In this document: piece after piece, positions 1 to 6,353 of the stretch
Layout of the letters: the number at the start of each line of letters is the position of its first letter
How positions within the stretch are numbered: position 1 is the stretch's first letter
Assembly (NCBI GenBank): GCA_900555705.1
Contig: USLV01000082.1
Span: 1-6,398, forward strand
From: an uncultured Oscillospiraceae bacterium
Lineage (GTDB): Bacteria; Bacillota; Clostridia; Oscillospirales; Acutalibacteraceae
Direction: 5' to 3'
DNA length: 6,398 bases
The notes under the pieces: generated by a model
Database searches by the model: none
What the model saw: the letters and a program-made list of their open reading frames with translations, nothing else
Told to the model about the DNA's origin: nothing
Made by a program: the position numbers and the translations under genes

Positions 1-1346
1 TCGTCCCAGCGCTCGTCGTCCTCCAGACCGTTGTAGCCATAGTAGATCGTCGAGAGGGGTGTGCCGCTCGTCGTGCCCGCCGTGCCGTATTCCGTCACAT
101 TTTCGATGTTCCCGTTCGAATCGTAGAGATAGACATACGTCCGGTTGTTCTTGTAGTCGTTATCCTGCATCAGCCAGTTCTGCTCGTTGTAGATGTACTC
201 GTGCAGGCACTGGAGGCTGTCGTAGATATACGTGATGTTCCCGTTCGCATCGTAGTAATACTCGAGCTCCCGGTCACTCCCGTTTTTCAGCGTCTTCAGC
301 CGGGTCGTGGTCTTGTTGGGATTGTCCTCGTCCGTTTCATAGCTGTAGGTGGTGTTGTACCAGGTGCCGTCCTCCATCCTGAGCTGGCGCATCGTCCGCC
401 GGTTCAGCTCGTCGTAGCTGTAGTGCAGCACCTGCTTCATGGACGGCGAGGCGGACTGGTCGGCGGAGGATATCGTGCTCTGGCCGTAGTAGACGGCGTC
501 GACACGGTCGGAGCGGCCGCTCTGGCCATAGAGGAACTGCGTCTTGCCGAGACGGTAGCTGGAGCCAAGCGGCGTCACGACGCTGTAGCTCCCGAGGCGG
601 TTGGTTCGCGCCTCATAGGCATACTCCAGACGGCTCGTCAGCGTGCCGGGCGTGTTCCCCGTCCCCGACGTCAGACGGACACCGGCCAGCCGCCCGGCAA
701 GGTCGTAGACATACCGCGTACTGTTCTCCGCCTCATAGTCCCGGACAAGGCTCAGCGCACCCTCCGCATTGTACGCATAGCGCGCCGCCTCGGTTCCATT
801 ATACTTCACCGACGTCAGACGGTCAAGATCATCGTAAGCATAGCGCTTCACAAACGCTGTGCTGCCGCTTCCGCTGCCCGTCGTCAACGAGGTCAGCCGG
901 TTGCGGCTGTCATACGCCTTTGTCGACAGCAGGATGCTCTCGCCGTAGGACGGCTGCACGTGCACCGTTGTCGGCAGGCCCATGCTGTTGTACCCGAACC
1001 GGTAGCTCTCCCCGTTCGCCACCTCGATCGCCGTCAGGCGGTCCTTTTCATACGTGTAGGCATACGCCAGGCTCGAGGGACTCCCCCCAGCGCTCAGCTG
1101 CGCCTTCGCTGTGACCCCCGTCTGGCGCCCCAGCGCGTCATAGGTATAGGATATCGCGTGATTGTTCCGCTCGGAGGCCGGGGCCGCGTTCCCGTTCGGG
1201 GACAGCACCGACGAGACCTGACCCTTGCTGTTGTAGCTATAGCTCGTCTTGCCGCCCGACGCGTCGGTCACGCTCGAGAGCTGGTTGCCGCTGTTCTGAT
1301 ACGTCGCGGAGGTCTTGATATGCGCCCCGTCGGTCGCGCTCGGCTT
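1..1346 (-). repeat. C-terminal YD-repeat array of the RHS protein
   Basis: About thirteen degenerate YD units occupy residues 1449-1896. Examples are YTYDALGRQTGV, YTYEKDRLTAIE, FGYNSMGLPTTV, YAYDDLDRLTSV, YVYDLAGRLAGV, YSYDELNRRTMR, YYYDANGNITYI and YLYDSNGNIENV. Each has the pattern aromatic-x-Y-D/N/E, a G or N turn, then R/N-L/I-T. In RHS proteins such units form successive turns of a spiral beta-sheet shell. The array is still in progress at position 1, ending in 'YYGYNGLEDDERWD', which in related Clostridia proteins comes shortly before the conserved RHS core end. That last point is family knowledge, not seen here. Confidence 0.9.
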
Positions 1347-4300
1347 GTACTCGATCACATACCATCTCTGGCTCAGCGAATCGGCGTCATAGTCGCACTG
1401 CCGGATTTCCCCGAACTCGCCGGTATCGGTCGAACCGTCCGGCTGCCCGTCCAGCGCCTTCGTATACTCGCTCCGCCCCGTCATCAGCGTGAACGTGCCG
1501 TCGCCGTTGTAGACAAACTTGAAGTGCTGGGCGAAAGCGCCGGTTGGCTCCCCACTCTTCTGCATGGTGGCATTGGCATTGTGGTGCGCGCCGCTCACAT
1601 CCAGCGACACCACCCCGTCATATGAATCCATGCGATAGATCCCGTCCGACATCCGGCTGAGACGCCACCGCTGGTAGTAGTTCCCCGGCCACCAGGCGAT
1701 GTTGTGCAGCACCGAGCCGAACGTGCCTTCGCCGTTGTCCATGGCATTGCCCGAATACGCATTGCGCAGGTAATAATACTTGCCGCCTTCGATGGTGCTG
1801 ACGAACCGGTCGCTGCCGGTGACCGCACTGGTCGGGTTGCCGTACTGGTCATAGCTCAGCTCATACCGCAGGCCGTCTGTGCTCTGGGCGTAGAGGAGGT
1901 TGCTGTGATGCGCGGTGTCGTAGGTGTAGAAGAACTGGCTTCCGGAGGGGTTCAGCAGCTTGGAAAGGCGGTCGTCGTTGTATCCAAAGGTCGACGCCGT
2001 TTCCGCCGCGTCCACGCTGCTGACGAGGTTGCCGTCCTTGTCGTATTCATACGACTGGCCGTAGATCTCGCGGTAGACGAAGGGCGCGGTGAACTGCGCG
2101 GTGTTCAGGTTGTGGTTATAGGTGAAATAGATGCGCAGGCCGCTGTAAGCTTCCTTTGCCATGGCGGTGCCGCTCACAAACTGCCACTCGTTCGTTGCGT
2201 AGTTGAAATTCGCGATGGCGGGCTCCCCGATGTTGTTTCCGCTGCTGTTCATAAAGTTCAGCTCGATATGGAAGTCCGGATTCACCGTCGAGGACGAGGA
2301 GGTCTTCGGGTTGTTCTCTGTCGAGATCGAGGGCGCCTTGCCCCAGCCGCCGAAGGACCAGGTGTCGCCCACACGGCCGTTTTCCACCCAGATCTGCTGG
2401 CAGCTCGACATCCAGCCCGCGTTTCCGCCGATATCCAGCCGGGCACGCTTGCTCGGCGAGCCGGTATCGGTCACGACCGTGCCGATGCTCGGCGACCAGC
2501 TGTTCTTCCCGTCCGTGAAGCCGGGGTTTTCGACCAGATTGAACTGGTTCGCGGCCTCGCCGCGCTCGAGCTGGATATCGTCGAAATACGCCGTGCCGGT
2601 GGTGTCGCTGTTGACAAAGCCCACCACAACCCGCAGCCGGTAGCCCGCCGGGCAATCCACTGTACAGCTCAAACGCTCCCAGCCGCTTCCGGTCGACCGC
2701 TTCTGCGGCTCCGAATACGTCGTCGAGGCCAGCGTGCCGCTCGAGGTCCAGAGCTCGATGCCCACATACGCGCCGCTTCCGGCGAGAGTGCCCGTCCGCA
2801 CATACGCCGAGGCTGTGTAGCTGCCCGCCGCAAGGCCACTGTGATCCTGATGCGCCAGCGCCGCTCCCGTTGTGCCGCTGCTCTGGGTGATCTGGATCGA
2901 TCCGTTCGAGGTGCGGCCGATCGAGCTGTTGCGCGTGACGCTCGCGGTCTGGGTCGAGCCCTTGGAGAAATAGGTGTTGAAATTGCTCGCGAGGGCGTCA
3001 TAGATCTGGGGATCGCGCATCAGGTTGACCACGCCCACGCGCGCGCGGGACACCGACTTCAGCCGGTTGTGCTCCATGCTCTTCGTGCTCGTCGGGTCGC
3101 CGAACTGATACGACTGACCCAGCGACGCATTTTTGTTCACAACCCCCGTCGTCTGGCCGAAGTTGTTGAACTGCCAGAGATACCGGTCGCCGGTGTTGGT
3201 CTCGATCGCGGTCGCGTTGTGCAGATAGGTAAAGCTGTACCGCGTGTTCACCGTCGAGGTGGTACCGTAGGTCAGCGTCGCCACCGCGTGCAGCCGGCCA
3301 GACGACCGGTAGCTGACGGTTGTGCGGGTGCCGTCGATGCCGCTGATGCTCGTGATGTAGCTCCCGCTGTAGCCGATCGTCGTCGACTGCGAATCCGGAT
3401 ACCGGATCCCGGTCAGGTTGCTCCCGCTGTAGGTATAGGTCACGGCGTCCCCGTCGCTGTCGGCGATTTTCGAGAGGCGCGTGCCGCTGTAGGTGAGGGT
3501 ATACGCCCGCCCGGCGCCGTCGGTGATCCGGCTGATTTTGTTGCCGGACGAATAGCTGATCGAGATGCTGTTCCCGTTCGTATCCGCAATCTTCGTCAGG
3601 CGGCCGCTCGAATCAAAGGTGCGCTTGTTCTTTGCCTTGTCTGTGACGACATAGCCCGCGCCGCTCTTCTCGAGGCTGAGCCCGAGGCCGTCCTCGTCCT
3701 CGCCGGTGGTATCGTCGGCGTTCTCGAAATAGAAGTAGTGGTCGGTGCCGTCCCCGTCGGTCAGGTAGTAGCGGAACCCGAGGCTGTAGGCGTCGTTTTC
3801 GTCGTTCACATCGTCGGGGACAGCGGTGATGTTCATGTTGTAGTTCAGCCGCCAGCCCGCGCCGTAGCCGATATCCGTCGTATCCGAGGCGTTGTAGATA
3901 TGCTGGATCGCCACCGGCAGGCGGTTGCCGTCGTTGGCGATGTCGTCCTGCACCACCACGAGGTTGCCGTTGTAGTTGTTGACGCTCGCCGAGCCGCTCC
4001 GTCCCGCCCCCATCGAGGTATACGTCCAGTAGTCCTCAAGGCCCTTCGTGTCGCGGTAGGATATGACAAAGGCCGGGTCGCCCTTAAAACTCGCGTCGTT
4101 GTGGTCGCTGGACAGGAACTGCGCGCTCCCGGCCGGCGCACCGCCGCTCAGGTTTTTCGCGCGGATCAGGATGCCGTAGTTCGCGCTGCCGGTCATCCAG
4201 TCCTGCATCGCGGCCGTGATATCGAAGCTCTGGTAGCCTCCGTATACCATGCCCGCTGTGAATACATAGTCGAGGGCGTTCGACACATAGCTGAGATTCG

Positions 4301-5690
4301 GGTCGTTGACCACGCCACGCGGACTCTCGGTCCAGTTTTTCGTCACACGGTAGGCCTCGAGCCGCAGATTCTGCGCCGAGTTCGTATAGTTGTAGAGATA
4401 CATCCGCGCATTGATCACGCGGGCGTTCTTCGGCAGCTCGGGGAAATCCGTCTTGACCAGCGCGCCGAGCTCGGTATTCTGGTTATGATAGCCGACCTTC
4501 AGGTAGGCCTCGCCGACGGTGGTGGCGGTGATGCTGTTGCCGAAGCTGACGACCGCGTCCTCGATGTCCTTGTAGGTGCGGTTCGGGCGGAAGGTCGGGT
4601 CGAGGGTCACGGGATACTGCCGGTCGGCCGCGTCCAGCCAGTCTGCGTCCGGCGTCAGGGTATACCGGCAGCCGTCCGCGGTCTCCTCGAGCGTCACTGT
4701 GATCGCTGTACTCTCGGCGTCCGCGCTGTCGAACATATACGGTGCGTCGATCACCAGCACCGGCTCCGCATCCGCAGGTGCGCCCGTCTCCACAAACCAG
4801 ACCGACTGATCCGGCTGCAAGACGGCGCTCAGGCCTTCGAAGGTGAGGTCAAAGGAGAAGGCGGTCTGCGCCGGCCGGCGGTTCAGCACCAGGCTCTCCT
4901 TCAGCGTATCGCCGTGCAGATCATACCGCAGGTCGATATCCGGCAGCACCGCCGCATAGTCCACGCCGGATTCCAGCCGGTCCAGCGTGAGCCGTTCGGC
5001 GTTGCGCACTTCGATGGCGGTCGCCTTATCCGGTACCGTGATGACGGATTCTGCCGCAGACAGGCGGCTGATCGTGTCCGGCTGACGGGTCAGGGCGGCA
5101 ACAGTGCGGTTGCCGCTGAGCGAGAAGCGGACGGTGTGGCCCTTGTGGCTGACCATCACCGGCGCATCGGCGGTCAGGGTTGAGGGCAGGCGCACCTGCA
5201 GGCTGCTCGCGGTATTTTCGAGATATGCCGCCGGCCGGGACTGCACATCCGCCGCAGCCGATGACGATGGCGCTGACTGCGCCACAGAGCCGCTCAGCTC
5301 CGAATCGAGCTTCCCGGTCAGCTCTGTGGCAGTCAGAGCAGCGGGACGAAGGGTGTTGTCGATCTCCTGCCACTCGCCGTCCTGCTCAAAATGCACCGGT
5401 TCGGGATATACGGCAGCCACATAGGAGCCGTCCTCCCGCAGGAACCGCTTGACGTTTTCCTCTCGCAGGGTGGTATCCTCGCCGATGATCGCGACGGCGC
5501 CGGTTTCCCCGGTGCCGGTCATCGTCACGCTGCCGGGCAGCGGTGTTTCCGGTGCGATCATGTCCGGCGCGGTCGTGCCGGAGGTCACAACCGGATCGTC
5601 CTCCTCCGCGAGTACCGCGGGCGCCATCTGCATCAGAAGCGCCAGCGACAATGTCGTCGCCAGCAGTCGCTTCCAGAGATGTTTTCTCAT
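1..5690 (-). CDS. Secreted RHS/YD-repeat protein with ricin-type lectin and CBM-like modules (3' end missing)
   Basis: The frame is open for 1896 codons from ATG 5690 to the left edge, so the C-terminus is absent. Residues 1-28 are a signal peptide: basic MRKHLWKR, a hydrophobic core, and cleavage expected after AVLA before an acidic EEDD. An exported-region motif 'DGSYVAAVYPEPVHF' follows near residue 90. Then come a DNRLRE-type sandwich (357-545), 'YRDTKGLEDYWTY' (about 542-555), 'YNGNLVVVQDD' and 'GYGAGWRLNYN', YD repeats (687-860), two jelly-roll-like modules (886-1208), a short YD block, a three-lobed ricin trefoil (1292-1448), and YD repeats to the edge. RHS repeats are known to form a beta-cage shell; in WapA-like and other polymorphic toxins this encloses a C-terminal toxin. 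Here the shell and lectin-like parts are visible, but the core end and any toxin are not. The start is fixed by AGGAG seven bases upstream and an in-frame TGA at 5730-5732. A role in surface binding or contact-dependent antagonism is inference. Confidence 0.95.
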   Translation of the reverse strand, partial: MRKHLWKRLLATTLSLALLMQMAPAVLAEEDDPVVTSGTTAPDMIAPETPLPGSVTMTGTGETGAVAIIGEDTTLREENVKRFLREDGSYVAAVYPEPVHFEQDGEWQEIDNTLRPAALTATELTGKLDSELSGSVAQSAPSSSAAADVQSRPAAYLENTASSLQVRLPSTLTADAPVMVSHKGHTVRFSLSGNRTVAALTRQPDTISRLSAAESVITVPDKATAIEVRNAERLTLDRLESGVDYAAVLPDIDLRYDLHGDTLKESLVLNRRPAQTAFSFDLTFEGLSAVLQPDQSVWFVETGAPADAEPVLVIDAPYMFDSADAESTAITVTLEETADGCRYTLTPDADWLDAADRQYPVTLDPTFRPNRTYKDIEDAVVSFGNSITATTVGEAYLKVGYHNQNTELGALVKTDFPELPKNARVINARMYLYNYTNSAQNLRLEAYRVTKNWTESPRGVVNDPNLSYVSNALDYVFTAGMVYGGYQSFDITAAMQDWMTGSANYGILIRAKNLSGGAPAGSAQFLSSDHNDASFKGDPAFVISYRDTKGLEDYWTYTSMGAGRSGSASVNNYNGNLVVVQDDIANDGNRLPVAIQHIYNASDTTDIGYGAGWRLNYNMNITAVPDDVNDENDAYSLGFRYYLTDGDGTDHYFYFENADDTTGEDEDGLGLSLEKSGAGYVVTDKAKNKRTFDSSGRLTKIADTNGNSISISYSSGNKISRITDGAGRAYTLTYSGTRLSKIADSDGDAVTYTYSGSNLTGIRYPDSQSTTIGYSGSYITSISGIDGTRTTVSYRSSGRLHAVATLTYGTTSTVNTRYSFTYLHNATAIETNTGDRYLWQFNNFGQTTGVVNKNASLGQSYQFGDPTSTKSMEHNRLKSVSRARVGVVNLMRDPQIYDALASNFNTYFSKGSTQTASVTRNSSIGRTSNGSIQITQSSGTTGAALAHQDHSGLAAGSYTASAYVRTGTLAGSGAYVGIELWTSSGTLASTTYSEPQKRSTGSGWERLSCTVDCPAGYRLRVVVGFVNSDTTGTAYFDDIQLERGEAANQFNLVENPGFTDGKNSWSPSIGTVVTDTGSPSKRARLDIGGNAGWMSSCQQIWVENGRVGDTWSFGGWGKAPSISTENNPKTSSSSTVNPDFHIELNFMNSSGNNIGEPAIANFNYATNEWQFVSGTAMAKEAYSGLRIYFTYNHNLNTAQFTAPFVYREIYGQSYEYDKDGNLVSSVDAAETASTFGYNDDRLSKLLNPSGSQFFYTYDTAHHSNLLYAQSTDGLRYELSYDQYGNPTSAVTGSDRFVSTIEGGKYYYLRNAYSGNAMDNGEGTFGSVLHNIAWWPGNYYQRWRLSRMSDGIYRMDSYDGVVSLDVSGAHHNANATMQKSGEPTGAFAQHFKFVYNGDGTFTLMTGRSEYTKALDGQPDGSTDTGEFGEIRQCDYDADSLSQRWYVIEYKPSATDGAHIKTSATYQNSGNQLSSVTDASGGKTSYSYNSKGQVSSVLSPNGNAAPASERNNHAISYTYDALGRQTGVTAKAQLSAGGSPSSLAYAYTYEKDRLTAIEVANGESYRFGYNSMGLPTTVHVQPSYGESILLSTKAYDSRNRLTSLTTGSGSGSTAFVKRYAYDDLDRLTSVKYNGTEAARYAYNAEGALSLVRDYEAENSTRYVYDLAGRLAGVRLTSGTGNTPGTLTSRLEYAYEARTNRLGSYSVVTPLGSSYRLGKTQFLYGQSGRSDRVDAVYYGQSTISSADQSASPSMKQVLHYSYDELNRRTMRQLRMEDGTWYNTTYSYETDEDNPNKTTTRLKTLKNGSDRELEYYYDANGNITYIYDSLQCLHEYIYNEQNWLMQDNDYKNNRTYVYLYDSNGNIENVTEYGTAGTTSGTPLSTIYYGYNGLEDDERWD
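1347..1817 (-). other. Ricin-type beta-trefoil (lectin) domain inside the RHS protein
   Basis: Residues about 1292-1448 interrupt the YD repeats and carry the three-fold signature of a ricin B trefoil. The QxW/F positions are Q1340-R-W1342, Q1388-H-F1390 and Q1441-R-W1443, that is 48 and 53 residues apart, as expected for three lobes. Each lobe also has the usual preceding pattern: 'YYLRNAYSGNAMDN', 'GIYRMDSYDGVVSLDV' and 'FTLMTGRSEYTKALDG'. The SG-x-x-x-D and D-G turns are where this family normally holds its sugar-contacting Asp. This domain type binds carbohydrate in many secreted proteins; the ligand here is unknown. The second lobe has F for W, a common variation. Confidence 0.82.
1820..2070 (-). 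repeat. Short YD-repeat block between CBM-like and ricin modules
   Basis: Residues about 1208-1290 hold YD-type units YGQSYEYDKDGNLVSSVD, FGYNDDRLSKLLN, FFYTYDTAHHSNLLYA and YELSYDQYGNPTSAV. The block restarts the RHS repeat immediately after the second jelly-roll-like module and ends where the ricin trefoil begins. This shows the lectin-like modules are inserted into the repeat array rather than appended to it. Confidence 0.8.
2065..3035 (-). other. Tandem carbohydrate-binding-like jelly-roll modules inside the RHS protein
   Basis: Two modules lie side by side. The first (about residues 886-1044) starts 'VVNLMRDPQIYDA', has beta-rich text such as 'GSYTASAYVRTG' and 'GWERLSCTVDCPAG', and closes with 'GTAYFDDIQLERGEAANQFN', a typical ending for CBM4/9-like jelly rolls. 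The second (about 1049-1208) begins with 'NLVENPGFTDGKNSWSPS', the usual 'N-x-x-N-P-x-F' opening. It has 'GDTWSFGGWGKAPS' and ends 'FVYREIYGQSYEYDKDGN', leading directly into YD repeats. The fold and domain boundaries are inferred from these motifs; sugar binding is a family expectation, not shown. Confidence 0.68.
3292..3630 (-). repeat. Tandem 60-base (20-codon) YD-like repeats
   Basis: The tyrosine codons of the recurring 'YSG' motif fall at + strand positions 3311, 3371, 3431 and 3491, exactly 60 bases apart, with a fifth at 3554 (63 bases). These are residues 794, 774, 754, 734 and 713. The units read YSSGNKISRITDGAG, YSGTRLSKIADSDGD, YSGSNLTGIRYPDSQ, YSGSYITSISGIDGT and YRSSGRLHAV. DNA identity is highest over the core 'ccgctgta'. 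The block is the start of the first RHS repeat region. Confidence 0.85.
4055..4622 (-). other. DNRLRE-type beta-sandwich domain of the RHS protein
   Basis: Residues about 357-545 follow the boundary motif 'RQYPVTLDPTF'. They contain the family-like core 'LGALVKTDFPELPKNARV' (a 'lP-x-x-a-x-I-x-x-A' strand pair), then 'ARMYLYNY', 'LEAYRVTKNWTE', 'YGGYQSFDITAAMQDWMTG' and 'NYGILIRAKN'. The motif order (strand, W-T-E, F-D-I-T-x-x-x-Q-x-W, Y-G-I-L-I) matches the DNRLRE domains that precede RHS repeats in Clostridia proteins. They are thought to act as exported structural or binding sandwiches. The exact role is not established. Confidence 0.75.
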
Positions 5691-5697
5691 GTTTCCA

Positions 5698-5702
5698 CTC
5701 CT
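5698..5702 (-). promoter_or_regulatory. Ribosome binding site of the RHS gene
   Basis: On the minus strand AGGAG (within TTGAGGAGTGG) lies seven bases before the ATG at 5690, an ideal Shine-Dalgarno spacing. It decides the start: an ATG at 5712 is in another frame and begins before this site. The RHS frame itself is closed upstream by a TGA at 5730-5732. Confidence 0.9.
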
Positions 5703-5714
5703 CAATTTGCATAA

Positions 5715-5750
5715 TGTGATAAATCTATGTCACAGAATAGATTTATCACA
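5715..5750. promoter_or_regulatory. Perfect 14-bp inverted repeat at the expected transcription start
   Basis: TGTGATAAATCTAT at 5715-5728 is the exact reverse complement of ATAGATTTATCACA at 5737-5750, with an 8-base spacer (GTCACAGA on +). The repeat lies between the -10 box and the ribosome binding site of the RHS gene. Its promoter-side arm covers the predicted first transcribed bases. As DNA it would suit a dimeric repressor. As RNA it would place a 14-bp stem with an 8-base loop at the 5' end of the message. It is not a typical terminator: the stem is AT-rich and no U-run follows on either strand. Confidence 0.75.
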
Positions 5751-5753
5751 CGG

Positions 5754-5762
5754 ATTATATCA
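5754..5762 (-). promoter_or_regulatory. Extended -10 promoter of the RHS gene
   Basis: The minus strand reads TGATATAAT, a consensus TATAAT (5754-5759) with an extended TG one base upstream. The best -35 at a permitted spacing is TTCTGC (+ 5776-5781, 16-base spacer), which is weak, so the TG extension probably carries recognition. Transcription should start near 5747, giving a leader of roughly 57 bases that opens with the inverted repeat. Confidence 0.65.
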
Positions 5763-5764
5763 CA

Positions 5765-6111
5765 ACAATCGACAAGCAGAACCTATATTTTCCCATTTTT
5801 CCCAAAATCAGTCATTTGCACAATTGTCAATTCTAAATGTGGACAATCTTCATCATGAGGAAGGCCAAAACGTCCGTAAGTGCATGTAGTTCTTTTTCAA
5901 GTAGTCTCTCCGTACATGTATACGGGTCCCGGGCTTAGAGGCAAAAACAATCTTTTCAATTTGTGTGAGACGCATGAAAAAGATATTTCCCGCATTTCAG
6001 CAGTGAGAATTGAATCCTCGTATGTGAGGGTGTTTACAACTGAGCAGGCGAGCCGAGCGTTACCTTTTATAAAACAGATTACATTCGCTTTGTCAAACAT
6101 AAATTTGATAG
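5765..6111. other. AT-rich intergenic stretch with no supported gene
   Basis: About 350 bases between the RHS promoter and the stop codon of the partial gene to the right. Short open frames exist on both strands (5880-6119 + and 5897-6100 -), but neither has a usable ribosome binding site or recognisable protein features. Small dyads are present, for example CCGTA/TACGG around 5910-5927 and CCTC/GAGG around 6017-6030, but none is followed by a T-run, so no terminator is called. A TTGACA is present on the minus strand at 6091-6096, with TATAAA 19 bases away at 6066-6071; this spacing is long and the promoter is doubtful. No tRNA, riboswitch or mobile element was recognised. Confidence 0.6.
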
Positions 6112-6353
6112 TTAAGTAATCACGCCCTCTGTTTCTAAAAAGCGGTCAAGCTGATATTGATTTTTAAGGATAACCATCTTCTGCTGGTAGGTTTTTACCG
6201 TGTTTTTATACCTCGTTTTTGCTTTTTTAGAACGGCCGTCTCGAAAAATCCATCGAGTAAATTCCCAATCAAATTTTTCACAACATCCATCTGCCATATC
6301 TGGACGCGTTGTTCCTTTGTAAGTTCGATACCTTTTATAGGCTCTCCACCAAC
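6112..6353 (-). CDS. Unrecognised protein, C-terminal part only
   Basis: The frame is open from the last genomic base (6353) to a TAA at 6112-6114, about 79 residues. It reads WWRAYKRYRTYKGTTRPD, then an internal Met at 6297, then CCEKFDWEFTRWIFRDGR and a Lys-rich tail ending LDRFLETEGVIT. The fragment is rich in aromatic and basic residues, looks helical in its second half, and has no membrane segment. The Met at 6297 has no well-spaced ribosome binding site (AAAGGA is too far upstream) and the frame continues past it, so the gene most likely starts beyond the insert end. Codons are AT-rich, unlike the RHS gene. I do not recognise the family; it could also be a decayed gene remnant. It points towards the RHS gene but is separated from it by about 420 bases. 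Confidence 0.45.

Noticed and set aside
201..1625. A 474-codon + strand open frame
   Set aside because: Same antisense phase over the C-terminal YD repeats, with the same biased V/R/A composition and no recognisable family.
3292..3630. CRISPR array suggested by the 60-base periodicity
   Set aside because: The repeats are degenerate, remain in one reading frame, and encode regular YD-type units; there are no conserved repeats separated by unrelated spacers.
1704..5183. A 1159-codon + strand open frame that would be the longest complete frame in the window
   Set aside because: Its translation is low-complexity, full of V, R, A and G with no domain motifs. It is the exact antisense phase of the RHS gene, and no ribosome binding site was recognised for it.
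5386..5712. Minus-strand frame starting with ATG at 5712
   Set aside because: It starts before the ribosome binding site, is out of frame with the RHS gene, and reads through the signal-peptide region as low-complexity Arg/Gly text.
5715..5750. Rho-independent terminator
   Set aside because: The stem is AT-rich, there is no following T-run on either strand, and it lies between a promoter and its ribosome binding site.
5880..6119. 79-codon + strand frame starting with GTG in the intergenic region
   Set aside because: The only purine-rich stretch upstream is about 15 bases away, the start is GTG, and the peptide has no recognisable features. The overlapping minus-strand frame at 5897-6100 is equally unsupported.
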